A stretch of DNA of 64,000 nt from Diplonema papillatum. Its lineage: Eukaryota; Euglenozoa; Diplonemea; Diplonemida; Diplonemidae. Positions 27,191 through 37,112 of this stretch are shown here, piece after piece (the stretch's first letter is position 1; each line of letters starts with the position of its first letter). Under the pieces are notes generated by a model. It did not search any database and was not told where the DNA came from. It was given only the letters and a program-made list of their open reading frames with translations. The stretch lies in assembly GCA_030068145.1 (NCBI GenBank), contig JAPJBO010000295.1, positions 62,001 to 126,000 on the forward strand. Reading direction: 5' to 3'. A program made the translations under genes and the position numbers.

Positions 27191-28414
27191 ATGTCGTTCC
27201 TCCCCGACGAGTCGTGGCTCCGGGGAACGAAGCGCCGAAGCATGTCAGCGCCCGAGCGGTGCGGCAAAAAGCACTGGAGTCACACGGAGACGTACGACCC
27301 GCTGCGACCGGATTCCACCGACGGCTTCGGGTCCCGCGCGTACCCGAGGGGGTCGCCGAAGCCGACGGTGCCGTCTTCCCCGTGGTCCTCCAACAGCGCG
27401 GCGCCGTCACCCGCGCCGCACCACGTTTCGTTCGCGCGCTCGCGGTCGTTGAGGCCGTGCGACTCGATCCGGATGGACTTCACCGTCGACAAGTCGAAGC
27501 AGTGGAACACGCACAAGGTCAAGCGGATGTCCAGCACCGCCCCCGACTGGGGCGGCAAGACTCCGACCGTCAACCTCACGTACACGGAAGCAGGGGATCC
27601 GGACCCAGCCCTTCCGATCTCGCGGCAGGTGTCGTTGACGAGGAACTACAGGACAAGCGACGACGCGCTTCGCCGTGAATTCGACCGGTTCGCCCCCCGG
27701 GAAGGCCTCGACCAGCAGCTCATCCAGCGGGGGCTGACCGGCGCCGGCGCGAAGGACACGGCGTGGATCACTCACTGGGAGACGCCGGCCAAAAGCCGTG
27801 TTTCGCCGCACACTGCGCGGCCGCTGCCGTGGCTGGACGCGGGGCGCGCGACGTACGACACGGAGCCGGTCGGCCGCCGGCTCGCCGGGCTCGACCCGAT
27901 TTCGGCGCGCAACGTGGTGCTGGGCGTTGGTATCCCGGTGATGAAGGAGAGCAATAGGAAGCATTCGAAGTCGAGGTCGCCCTCCCGGGGGCACGCCGAG
28001 CCGGTGAAGGTGAGCCGGCGGCGGAGCCAGTCGCTCGGCTTCGCGAACTTCGAGGGGGGGCCGAAGGCACCGCGGGTCCTGTCTCCAGGCAGGAGCTCCA
28101 ACTTCGCGTCTGTCGCTCGCTCCGCCGGGCTGCGGGGCAACGAGAAGAACCACGGCACGTGGCTCTGGCTCGCGCGGGGCATGACGCCCGAGCGCCGGCG
28201 GCGCGCGTCTTCGGTCTTCTCGTCCCCGCGACGAACGCGGGAGAACGTGACCGACATCTTCAACCCGAAGCAGACCGCGTCGCCCCGCGGCCGCGTGTAC
28301 ATCCGCGCCGACAACAAAAAGACCGCCGGCGGCGCGCCGTACGACACCTACTCCCCGAGCAAGACGCTCGTCCAGCCGCAGAAGTGTGCCTTTTTTCTGA
28401 ACAAAACTGTTTGA
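27191..28414 (+). CDS. Basic protein of unknown function, 407 aa
   Basis: The ATG at 27191 gives MSFLPDESWLRGTKRRSMSA. The frame is also open upstream from 27077 through a Lys/Glu-rich stretch, so a longer N-terminus is possible. The protein is rich in Arg, Ser and Pro and has no membrane segment. Recognisable features are several RSxS-type patches (RSLRPCDS, KHSKSRSPSRG, RRRSQSLGF, RRRRASSVFS) that look like phosphorylation targets for basophilic kinases, and two aromatic segments (HWSHTETYDPLRPDSTDGFG and YDTYSPSKTLVQPQ). GC-rich third positions match the other host genes. I do not recognise a family. A cytoskeletal or nuclear location would fit the composition, but this is speculation. Confidence 0.72.
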   Translation: MSFLPDESWLRGTKRRSMSAPERCGKKHWSHTETYDPLRPDSTDGFGSRAYPRGSPKPTVPSSPWSSNSAAPSPAPHHVSFARSRSLRPCDSIRMDFTVDKSKQWNTHKVKRMSSTAPDWGGKTPTVNLTYTEAGDPDPALPISRQVSLTRNYRTSDDALRREFDRFAPREGLDQQLIQRGLTGAGAKDTAWITHWETPAKSRVSPHTARPLPWLDAGRATYDTEPVGRRLAGLDPISARNVVLGVGIPVMKESNRKHSKSRSPSRGHAEPVKVSRRRSQSLGFANFEGGPKAPRVLSPGRSSNFASVARSAGLRGNEKNHGTWLWLARGMTPERRRRASSVFSSPRRTRENVTDIFNPKQTASPRGRVYIRADNKKTAGGAPYDTYSPSKTLVQPQKCAFFLNKTV

Positions 28415-28511
28415 AACACAACGTGGGGCGGCGCCGGAGCTTCACCAGCTCCGGCTGACACCATTTGCGCGCTTAACCATTATATAAGAAGGCGAATGAA
28501 AGCATAGACAC

Positions 28512-28858
28512 AAAGATATAGCTCAAAGCATCTGCAGAATAACACGAAATGCCTCTAGGCAGAAACCCTTTTTCACATTTCTTTTACAGAAGCTTCGGAA
28601 GGAAATGCTCGACAAACGCTGCCAGACAACGAACCGAAGGGATCCCAAGTGCTGTAACCACCGAACCACGTGTTGGATGGACGTGAGGTCATGCGGGTCT
28701 AGCCCTACACGACGAGACACACAAACACAACAGGCCAAAAGTCCTGGGTGGCGTAAGCGAAAAACAAATCAGTTTGTGTTGGTATTGCACTTGCCCCTCT
28801 ACCTCCCATATTTCCTCCCTTCCAATCGGGAGTCAAAGCAGCTACGTCGGGTATTTGT
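28512..28858 (+). repeat. Dispersed repeat family A, copy 2, with 5' extension
   Basis: The family A body (28605-28858) has GGAAATGCTCGACAAACGCT, ACCACGTGTTGGATGGACGT and AAGCAGCTACGTCGGGTATT. It is preceded by a segment (28515-28575, ATAGCTCAAAGCATCTGCAG) that occurs again at 19258-19335 without the body, so the two are separable modules. Confidence 0.85.
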
Positions 28859-29694
28859 TGCGACATTCTTTCGAACGGTAAGCCGGCGGCGCAACCGCGT
28901 TGGCACCCGCGCCAAAAACCAGTGCACATGCACGGGTAAGGCCCGCCCTCCCTTGTCAAGAAAGGCGACAAAACGCGCGCGAAACAGAAAAGAAGAAGCA
29001 TCCGCGTTTCTTCTAAAAAGTAGCATCGGCTCGGCTGCTAGGGCCTGGCGGCAGCTCGTTGAACCTACTCACATCTCACACAGGTCTTTCTGGCAGAAGA
29101 AAATGATCCACACAAAGGGGAAGTGGTCACCAGGACCACAGACCGAAATGAAGGTATGCTGAGACAAATAATTGGTCAAAATCCTGGGTCCAACGTCCCG
29201 AGAGCTTCTATATTTGGACCCAAATTCTGGACTCAAAACTGTTGACCTGGCCCAACCTAAAACCAAAAACCTTTGGACCTGACTGGGGATGGCATGTGTA
29301 AGTTACACATGCCATCGCAGTGTAACATACAGTAAGCGCTCACTGTCCGTACGCCCCAACCGCCCCGCTACATATTCTTCGCCTTTTCGAAACAATAACG
29401 AAGGGGAAGGTCGGTCCTGCTTCAGGTTCCGCTGGGTTGCCCTCGTGAGAAGCACAAACAAAAAAAGTCGAGTCAACCTTGCCTGCAGAGTTGCCTACAA
29501 CCCGCTCATCACGCACAAACACTCACACACACGTACACACACAGGGTGGTTACATCCAGACGGCAGGGAAAGCCGCGAAAGCATCCGGCCGTGGACGTTG
29601 CGGGTATTTCACCTTTTCTTTGTTTTGTCGCGTTTCCGGGTGTCGACGTGTTGCTGCTGTTGTCGCCGGGGCCACTGTGTACCCGTCGTTTGTA

Positions 29695-29837
29695 TGGCAG
29701 ACGACTCGGATCCCGTCTCCGATCAAATGAAAGAACAAGTGCTTCACTTTGCAAGTAGGCTTTTCGCTATGGCCAACAACCACCGCAGGTCCTCACACGC
29801 CAGTATGATCCACCTGCACGGCAGCAGCCTTGCATGA
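29695..29837 (+). CDS. Possible small protein, 47 aa
   Basis: ATG at 29695 opens MADDSDPVSDQMKEQVLHFA and the frame continues SRLFAMANNHRRSSHAS to a stop at 29837. The acidic start and amphipathic middle look protein-like. There is also a possible donor (GTAGGC) after HFA, so it could be a first exon. No homology is recognised. A chance frame is about as likely. Confidence 0.28.
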
Positions 29838-30049
29838 GCCGTCGAAGCGCGTACAGTCTCACTGGCGGAGTAGACGCACTAGGTCAACAAGAGTACTTCA
29901 CGCAGCTTTCAGGGTTTGGTTGATTCAAAAAAGTGAAGTTGTTCGCTCCTTCATGTCCTCCCTTGGCGACAGGAGAGAGGCTTGGATCGAGGACGATACA
30001 ACCCCGCAGTTGCACCAAGGGAAGCAGGTGTTTTGTTTTTGTGTGGCAC

Positions 30050-30263
30050 CTGCTTTGTAGGAAATACTTGAGGCTGTCAGTTGCGAAACTTCGGAGGAGG
30101 TAAATGTGCTGTAGCCCACACGAAACACAGGTAAATCTGTGTTTAGTGGCTGGCGTAAAGCGTTCAACAAAAAAGACTACACTTTTGTAGTTGTATTGTT
30201 TCTCCCCCTCTTGCCGCTCCTTCAAACAAGCACACAGCAGCCCCTCGAGTATTTTTCCCCCGA
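30050..30263 (+). repeat. Dispersed repeat family B, copy 2
   Basis: A full-length copy: head CCTGCTTTGTAGGAAATACT, middle GCCCACACGAAACACAGGTA, AAGACTACACTTTTGTAGTT, and tail CAGCCCCTCGAGTATTTT. Confidence 0.9.
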
Positions 30264-30489
30264 CGCTCGGGAGTTCTGATCTCCTTGGCCACAACAGACT
30301 TTCAAACAACACAAAGTTCTATTCTGTGCAAACTACAAGAATCCAAAATAACACGAGAAGGTGTTTATGCGGTATCCTGAGGCCGAGGCCAGCCTCCCTC
30401 TGCGTATGTAAAGTACTTGGACAAGGCCGAAACCACCAACAAACAACAACGAATGTAAGACAGGCCTCGCGTGCCCACCTTCACACGTG

Positions 30490-30740
30490 TTGTTTATCAG
30501 GGAAACCAGCGTGCCCAAAGCAGGCGTTCGCCGTGAATGATAAAGCATGGAATAACGAGGGACCGATTCTCTTGACTCTTTTTGTTGGTCTCTTAACCCG
30601 AGAAGGAATAATCAAAACTTTGAGTTTCGTCTAAGGCCTCGTTGCGCGGGATCAATAGGGACTGCCGGGGTCGTACGTACTCCTACGTCAGAGGTGAAAT
30701 TCTTAGATCGTAGGAAGACGAATATTCCCATACTTGCGGA
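30490..30740 (+). rRNA. 18S rRNA fragment (V4 3' side to helix 23)
   Basis: The segment follows the small-subunit rRNA of eukaryotes: GCCCAAAGCAGGCGTTCGCC, GAATGATAAAGCATGGAATA, TTTTTGTTGGTCTCTTAACC, GGGATCAATAGGGACTGCCG, and GTCAGAGGTGAAATTCTTAG. The helix that closes this last loop is intact (TCCTACG at 30681-30687 pairs with CGTAGGA at 30709-30715). Similarity fades after GAAGACGAAT. It corresponds to roughly E. coli 16S positions 600-710. No flanking 18S sequence continues on either side, so this is a detached piece of rDNA. The base choices fit Euglenozoa. Confidence 0.9.
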
Positions 30741-31787
30741 AAGACGTGCAGGGCTTAGGAAACGTCGGAGTTCAAAGGCCGCGTGACCTTTCCCGTCGAA
30801 GCCGATGGGCCGGGTCGTCGCCCCCCTTCACGCGCATCGGCGAGAACCCGATCCGGGGTTCACAGCAGCGATAATCACGCGACGTGGAGCAAAAACTGCT
30901 TCCCTCGAGACCCCCCCCCCCCCTCGCTATACAGCTATGCCGGCGCTTTTAAACCCTCCGATTACCGAGAAAACATGGGAGCGGCGCACCCTTGAGACTT
31001 GGGTTGGTTGAGCCGGTGTGCTGAGCGCACTTGGTGCCTTGTATCTGTCGTGTTTTACCTTCCTTTTCCTCTCCGTAGGCTCGCCTTCTGTTGTACACGC
31101 CTCTCTCCCGCCCGCCTGCTAGCTCGCTTTTTTGTTGTATTACAGCCAACGTCCGAAAAGGGAAGAGACAGTTAGCTCCCCCTCCGGCAAAACAAAAAAA
31201 AACGCGTTTCCCCTTCGTTCGGGTTCCGGACAGCTGAAGCAGAAGAGCCGTCCTCTGGTACCAAGTAGCCTTGCCGTGGTTGTACAGGGGGCAAAGGATA
31301 CCGCGTCACGTTGCAACCGACGAGTTATTCACAACCGCGCATCTTTTTAGTATTAGCAATCTTCAATTGAATCTTGCGGGTTGCCCTTCAATGTATTGTG
31401 CAGGCTAAAAAGACGTAGACAGCGTGTTTTGGTTGATCAGAATTCCTTACCTGAATATACACAGCGTATATACAAGGTAGGAAAAACGATCAACCGGCAC
31501 GCACAAACAGAACGAAGCGCCCTGTCTTTTTTTAACTTTTGGGACGCAGCCGCTTTGTACACCTGGGCAGGGATTGGCAGGTTGACGTTTCAAGGCTTGC
31601 CCTTTGCAACCTAGTATTGGGATACTGCACTGTTTCTTACTAAACGCTATTATGTGGCCCCGTGAGGATCTACGAATTCTGGGTGTAGAAGTCAAAAACT
31701 GGTCCTCAGGGACCAGTCTGGTCCTGGGGGAGGAATGAGGAACAGCACGTAAAATCGGAGAACAAGACAACTAAGACGAAGAAGCAC
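30741..31787. other. Spacer between the 18S fragments
   Basis: No further rRNA or gene was recognised. A run of 13 C occurs near 30911. The stretch includes nothing that links the two rRNA pieces. Confidence 0.5.
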
Positions 31788-32013
31788 CGACACGGACGCA
31801 AGCTGCGAACAGCCAAGGTCAGAGAGGAACTTGCAGCTGTGACGTAACGAAGCTCGGTCGAGTGTTCGGTGAAACCCCTCGTTAATACTACCAACGACCG
31901 CGACACGGACGCAAGCTGCGAACAGCCAAGGTCAGAGAGGAACTTGCAGCTGTGAAGTAACGAAGCTCGGTCGAGTGCTCGGTGAAACCCCTCGTTAATA
32001 CTACCAACGACCG
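31788..32013. repeat. 113-bp tandem duplication
   Basis: Two units start CGACACGGACGCAAGCTGCG at 31788 and 31901 and differ at only a few bases, implying a recent duplication. The stretch is adjacent to the minus-strand 18S piece and, read on that strand, would follow the 530-loop segment where variable region V4 begins. It could therefore be expanded V4 sequence, but that is unproven. Confidence 0.9.
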
Positions 32014-32204
32014 CGACAGAAAGCCGGGCACTAAGCGTAACCGAAAGGTGAGACGCGAGGCATGGGCTCACTCTGTCCAGGACAATACCACAAATGCGAC
32101 ACGAGCACAGGTCTTGATGCGAGGGGTTGATCCCAGCCTTCTGAATACCAGCAGTACGCTGATGCCCAGCAAACTGGGGCACCTTGCAACCTGAGCTCTG
32201 GATC

Positions 32205-32410
32205 CAACTACGAGCTTTTTAACAGCAGCAGCGTTAATATACGCTATTGGTGCTGGAATTACCGCGGGTGCTGGCACCAGACTTGTCCACCAATTGTGCT
32301 CATTGACAGGTTTAGATATCATCCATTGCATCTAGCGTACTAAGTACGTGTCTAGGCTATTTCTCTTCGCTGCCTCAGCAGTGTTGCTATTGGGCAATTG
32401 CGTACGAGCA
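32205..32410 (-). rRNA. 18S rRNA fragment (530-loop region)
   Basis: On the minus strand the order of conserved 18S blocks is correct: CGCAATTGCCCAATAGCAAC, GAGGCAGCGAAGAGAAATAG, ATTGGTGGACAAGTCTGGTG, CCAGCACCCGCGGTAATTCC, ATAGCGTATATTAACGCTGC, and TTAAAAAGCTCGTAGTTGGA. CAGCACCCGCGG instead of CAGCAGCCGCGG is typical of kinetoplastids and relatives. It corresponds to about E. coli 380-590. In an intact gene it would lie just upstream of, and on the same strand as, the piece at 30490-30740; here the two point the opposite way. Confidence 0.92.
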
Positions 32411-32475
32411 CGACCGACTGTTGATAACCAGCACTGGAGCTGCCGGTTGGCGGCCTTTGAGACACCATCTCCCTT

Positions 32476-32530
32476 CTAAGACTTTAAACCCGAAGTTTCA
32501 AGCGAGCGTTCACTCTAAAAACGCACTCAC
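32476..32530 (+). repeat. Motif F copy upstream of the RING gene
   Basis: CTTTAAACCCGAAGTTTCAA followed by GCGAGCGTTCACTCTAAAAA matches the motif found at the end of the insertion in the hydrolase pseudogene and near ABC exons 1 and 2. Its role is unknown. Confidence 0.65.
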
Positions 32531-32815
32531 AGGTAACTAAAGAAAACTCATCTTAACCGACCTCACACACTCATCCATTAAGAAAACTCCAACTTTCATC
32601 AGCACTCGAACAGCTGAAAAAAGCCGAACCCGACCACACTCCATCCCGCTCGCGCGAGAAGCACTTCTTTATCTCTCCGATCTTCCTTTTTCCCGTCTCC
32701 ACTTCTTTTTTTGCGAAGAAAAAGAGAGAGAGAGACAGGCAGAGAGAACGAGAGCGGGTAGTTAGTGCAACCTTTTTTTTTCCCCCCCACGCAAACGACA
32801 AACAGCTCCCGCGGG

Positions 32816-33778
32816 ATGTCGTCGACTGCGAGCGGCCAGCGCGTGAAGGCGTTTATCAAGAAGGCCTGCAGCGACCTGAAGAAGCAGGCGGCGCAGATCC
32901 GATCGAAAGCGTCGAGTAAGGGCTCGGAGATGGTGAAGTCGGAGTCGGCGGTGTCCCTCTGCGAAAGCAGCACCTCTTCGATCTCGTCGATCGCGCCGGA
33001 ATCCGGCCGGTGCACGCCGACCGTGTCCGACAGCACGTTGTGCGAGCCGGCAGCGCCCGTCAACCCACTGTCCCTTCCCGAACCTTCGCAGGCCGTCCAG
33101 ACGCAGAAGAAAGCCACCAAGAGAAAGGCCGGCGCCCGCAGAGCAGCCAGCAGGAGACAGGCTAAGAAGAAGCTCACCGTATGGGGTAAGATCGCCGCGG
33201 GTACAAAGTCGTTCTTCAGCTTCTTCTCCATCGAACCGCAGCAGTACCACCTCAGTCGGGGCGACTTCACCAACGAAGAGAAGAGGCACGTTGCGAAGAT
33301 GATGCAGGAGTACGCGAGGAAGAGCAGCCGGTCTGCGAACGGCAAATCCGTCATCGACATGAGCGACCCGAACGTCCCCCTTGAGATCCGGCTCACGCTG
33401 ATGACCGACTTCAGCAGCATCGACTACGAATTGCTGCTTCGGTTGGATGAGGACGTGAAGAAGCCAGCCAAGCAGCGCGACCTGAGCTCCCTCCCGATGC
33501 CGACCACCTTCGAAGGCGACGTGTCGTCTGAAGACGAGGGCACCATCGGCCACGAACCGGAGACTTGCGCCATTTGCCTCGTGGACTTCGAGAAGGGATG
33601 CAAAACACAATCCCTCCGCTGCGGCCACGCTTTCCACGAGACCTGCGTCATGCAGTGGCTTACCTCGTACAACGACTTCTGCCCCTCCTGCAGGTGTCCT
33701 TGTGAGGCTCCGGATGCTGACGAACCAGCGTCTTCCACCTGCTCTCACCCCGCCACTCCCGCACCGATCGAAGCATGA
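32816..33778 (+). CDS. RING-H2 finger protein, probable E3 ubiquitin ligase, 320 aa
   Basis: RING-H2 proteins recruit an E2 enzyme and promote ubiquitin transfer to a substrate. The finger lies near residues 252-294: CAICLVDFEKG, then CGHAFHETC, then CPSC, giving C-x2-C-x14-C-x-H-x2-H-x2-C-x11-C-x2-C with all eight ligands present. No transmembrane segment is evident, so it is probably soluble. The N-terminal half is basic and serine-rich, with a Lys/Arg cluster (KKATKRKAGARRAASRRQAK) that could act as a nuclear signal, followed by a helical stretch (DFTNEEKRHVAKMMQEYARK). An acidic linker precedes the finger. The ATG at 32816 (MSSTASGQRVKAF) follows a long pyrimidine tract and AG dinucleotides, as expected for a leader acceptor. 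The substrate is unknown. Confidence 0.9.
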   Translation: MSSTASGQRVKAFIKKACSDLKKQAAQIRSKASSKGSEMVKSESAVSLCESSTSSISSIAPESGRCTPTVSDSTLCEPAAPVNPLSLPEPSQAVQTQKKATKRKAGARRAASRRQAKKKLTVWGKIAAGTKSFFSFFSIEPQQYHLSRGDFTNEEKRHVAKMMQEYARKSSRSANGKSVIDMSDPNVPLEIRLTLMTDFSSIDYELLLRLDEDVKKPAKQRDLSSLPMPTTFEGDVSSEDEGTIGHEPETCAICLVDFEKGCKTQSLRCGHAFHETCVMQWLTSYNDFCPSCRCPCEAPDADEPASSTCSHPATPAPIEA

Positions 33779-33993
33779 GAAAAAAAACACACAAAAACTT
33801 AAAAGAAGTGTCCGGAATAAACATGAACTAAAAATTCCGGAAACCAAGCAATGCCACCTTGTCAACAAACAAACAGCAAAGCTACAAGGCTGGAAGACGA
33901 GGAAGAAAGCCGTAACGAGCCATGGCATGTATCGGCACCTTTTTGGAACTCGATATACCAAACATCTGACCCCCCAGATGGCACTTTAGACGT

Positions 33994-34070
33994 TTCTTGG
34001 CCGATCGAACCAAGTACCCCCAGAACCACAAGTGGGTGTGCTACCCGTTAGACCACGGGCGAAAAAAAAA
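33994..34070 (-). repeat. tRNA-derived SINE-like unit
   Basis: On the minus strand a T-run is followed by GCCCGTGGTCTAACGGGTAG (A box TGGTCTAACGG) and TTGGTTCGATC (B box, last bases altered). The layout matches the unit at 15312-15388. An isolated B box GGTTCGATTCC also occurs near 34196-34206 on the minus strand. The flanking intergenic DNA from 33779 has no gene. Confidence 0.7.
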
Positions 34071-34980
34071 AAAAAAACGCGGCCGATTTCATTTTTTGTA
34101 TTTGAACGATCCCCTTCCGGAAGTCCGCGTGATCCGTCATGAAATCTGCGGAAATCTGCCGATAAACTACTGAGCTCACAAACGCTCGACGCAGCGAGGA
34201 ATCGAACCAGCGACCATTTTGTTGGTTCGTGCGAAATGAAGAGAAAAATATTTTCGGATTTTTGGCACAAGTAGCATAGCCACGTATGTGCTCGTTGGCT
34301 TTCCAATGACCAGGAGTGTACTGTATTCAAAAGCTTTGTGCCGACGGCAACAAAGCCTGCCTGCTTCAAATGTTAGTCCAACGGAGAGGACCACCCGGCC
34401 GCCTGCGGCTGGCTTCCCATCGTCTTTTCCTCCTTGCCGGCTCTCTTTTGCAGTGCGGTAGCCTTTCTTTTGTAGGCTCCACATTCGAACCGCCACAAGA
34501 TATCCTCAAAAAGGGCTCAAAAAGCAGGGGGAGTGGGAAGGGCAGGCCCTGCACCCGCTCTCCCCAATTCGCTTTCTTTTCCTCTGTTCGTCTCTCATCG
34601 TTTTCAAGGCGAGTGTTGTGCTGGATGCAGCTTTTGACTGCCCCCATTAACAAGTCTTTCTCTCCCTCTCTCTCTCTCTCTCTGTCTCCCTTTTGCACCT
34701 TGCATTCGTTACCTTTTCGCTGTTCTCCAGCCTCCGAAAATTTAAGACAATCAAAAATACGCAGGTTCTTTCCCCACGGCCGTCAGAGAAAATCAATTAG
34801 AAAAATCTGAGTGGAAAAAAAAAAAAAAGCACCAAATTCAAGAGTAAATCTAGCAATCGATCAACTACTGCAGCAACAGCAACAAGGAGAGTGTCCCCGC
34901 TCCGCCGACGCTTTGCAAGGGAGGGAGAGGCGAAAAGCCAGAGGCGGATAGGGGCCGGTCTGCAACCCAACAGCAAGGGC

Positions 34981-35012
<32 letters not shown>

Positions 35013-36134
35013 CACAAATTTAGGGCGGCAGGGCGGGGGGGAGGGGGGTCACGACACTGCTGCAGGAAAACAAAAAAAAAACTCCATCTGGTCGGGCGGC
35101 GGGGCCCCCCTAGCCCCGACCTACCAGATACGTGGCTCTGCCGTGCGCCCGTTTCTTTCGCTTTGCCGGAAAAGACTGTCCTCCCATCATTAAAATTCCG
35201 ATCCAAAAGAAAAAGAAAGAAAATAAATGAAAATCTCACGCAAGCAACTTTCCGCCGGTGGAATTAAACTTGCCACCAGGAACCGACCGCCCTTCAGTCT
35301 TAACACTTGCTGTCGTTGGGAGGGGGGAACAAAAAAAGAAAGGGAAGAGGAATCACCGAAAACTAAGAAAGAAGAACCAAAACACGAAAGAAGAAGACAA
35401 AAAAGCCCAAACAATCACTAGTAAATGACCACAAGAAAACGCGAAAGAAAGACCCTCGGCCTCAAGAAAACGCCCGAAGAAGAAGAGAGTAGACTCGCCG
35501 AGTAGGACCCTCTGATCGTGATCAGCCTAAAACCACGTCCAGGATCCGAGTTCGGGGGTAGTTATCAACAAAAAGACGTTGTTCGAACCAGTTGATGCAG
35601 CCGCCCTGGTGGAAGGGATGGACGTTACCACGCCCGCCCCCTTACCGACGAGGGAACTACACAGAAAGAACAACAGCACTAGTCTTTCCAGCAGTTAAAC
35701 CACTTACAACAAGGTATCATGGGATAAGCCGGCAGCGGCTGCTTATTGGCATATGATCCGTGTGGTCCGTGTACTTAAAGGTTCCCAATGCTTAACGGCT
35801 TTATCACGTGGATGGCCCTGAGATTACAACCCTCAGGTGACAGGTGACACCACTGATTCACTGTTGACCATACTTCAGCCTTCTTCTGGTAGGACACTGT
35901 ACCCACGACCGGTCGACGCAGAATACGGCGGGTTGACCCCCAGCAGGCTGCTGTTCGACGGCGACGAGTGGCTATGGTCCTGCGGCGGTGGATCTGCGAA
36001 GCAAACCGTCGAGGAGATGGGGTGCTGGTGGATTTCGTCGTACCAGTACTGGGCCACAAGAGAACAGCTCTGCGACGTATCGCCTGGGTTGGCCGCTCGA
36101 CACACAATGAAACACGTTGCCGCGTTTTTTTGTA
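34071..36134. other. Intergenic stretch with homopolymers
   Basis: No gene recognised. It contains a CT-rich microsatellite near 34660-34685 and a run of about 30 T near 34983-35012, and is otherwise A-rich. A 151-codon frame at 35837-36292 ends in a family B repeat and has no motif. Confidence 0.5.
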
Positions 36135-36200
36135 CAAGCACCTGCTTTGTAGGAAACACTGGAGGAGGCCGCCAGTTGCGAAATCCCAAAGGAGGTAATT
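36135..36200 (+). repeat. Dispersed repeat family B, copy 3 (head only)
   Basis: CACCTGCTTTGTAGGAAACA followed by GGAGGCCGCCAGTTGCGAAA and AGGAGGTAATTGTGCT. The rest of the family is missing. Confidence 0.8.
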
Positions 36201-36887
36201 GTGCTTTGGTGCACGGGTCCTTCACGGGCGCTTTTCTCTTTGAAAGTGGGCTTCCCCCTGCTTTTTTTTTTCCACCAATCATGCAATGCTGAAGAATACG
36301 AGAAGCTCGCCACCCCCTGCCGATGGCGTATTGTTTGCGTCCTGCTCTGCGTTTGATGAATATAACCCGAGAAGTGTCGATCAACACGATACGAAGTAGG
36401 CAGACCGTCACCGTACGTATGGTGGGTGAAGAATGACCGAAACCGCATTTTGGTGACAACAAAGGTTCTCCCCGGCTCTCAGTCCGGATGTAGCCACCGT
36501 CTTTCACACCGCGGTGCGGATGGAAAAATATCCAATCGACTTGGGCTCGCTCAGAAACTCAAAGTCCCGTTCTTTGAAGTTGTAACGGTCTGCCAAAAAG
36601 CAACTACCTCTGTCCCTATTCGCATCGTCATGGTCATCTTAGTATCGGCGTGGCGAGAGAGCTCGTGTTCTTCTAACAATCTGCCGCTTCTTTATTCGCA
36701 GCTTTGCGCTGCGCCGCGGAAAACCTATTCGTCCTTTTTATTGCGGGGGCATTCGTCCTTTCCATTCCGACCGCATCCTGCCCCGTTTCTTCGTCTCACC
36801 TGTCCCTTTCACTTCCAGCTCACGGTTCAAGAGAAGTATGACCGGCCCATCGTGTGATACTGATCCCCGAACCCCCCCTCCCGCAGG

Positions 36888-37112
36888 GACAGATTTGCCT
36901 GTGCTCTTGTAGCATGGATGCTCCTGGCTGTGACGAGGTCCGGCAACAGCCGCCTGGCAAGCCAGACTCAAACCGCTGTTCTATCTGCAGCCACCCAGGT
37001 TCCTCACCGATGTTGCGTCGTGGCTGATGGGACCGAAACACGGTGCAGATAGGACGGTGCGGCGGTGAGCACATTCCGTGTGAAGTACGTTCTTGCAATC
37101 TCCGCCTGCATC
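36888..37112 (+). repeat. Dispersed repeat family C, copy 2
   Basis: CTGTGCTCTTGTAGCATGG, CAACAGCCGCCTGGCAAGCC, GGACCGAAACACGGTGCAGA and AGTACGTTCTTGCAATCTCC. A more diverged copy. The preceding 36201-36887 shows no gene. Confidence 0.85.

Noticed and set aside
36520-36650. Weak resemblance to the end of a Rab-type GTPase (LGLAQKLKVPFFEV)
   Set aside because: The SAK motif and all nucleotide-binding motifs are missing, so the similarity is too short to support a gene or pseudogene.
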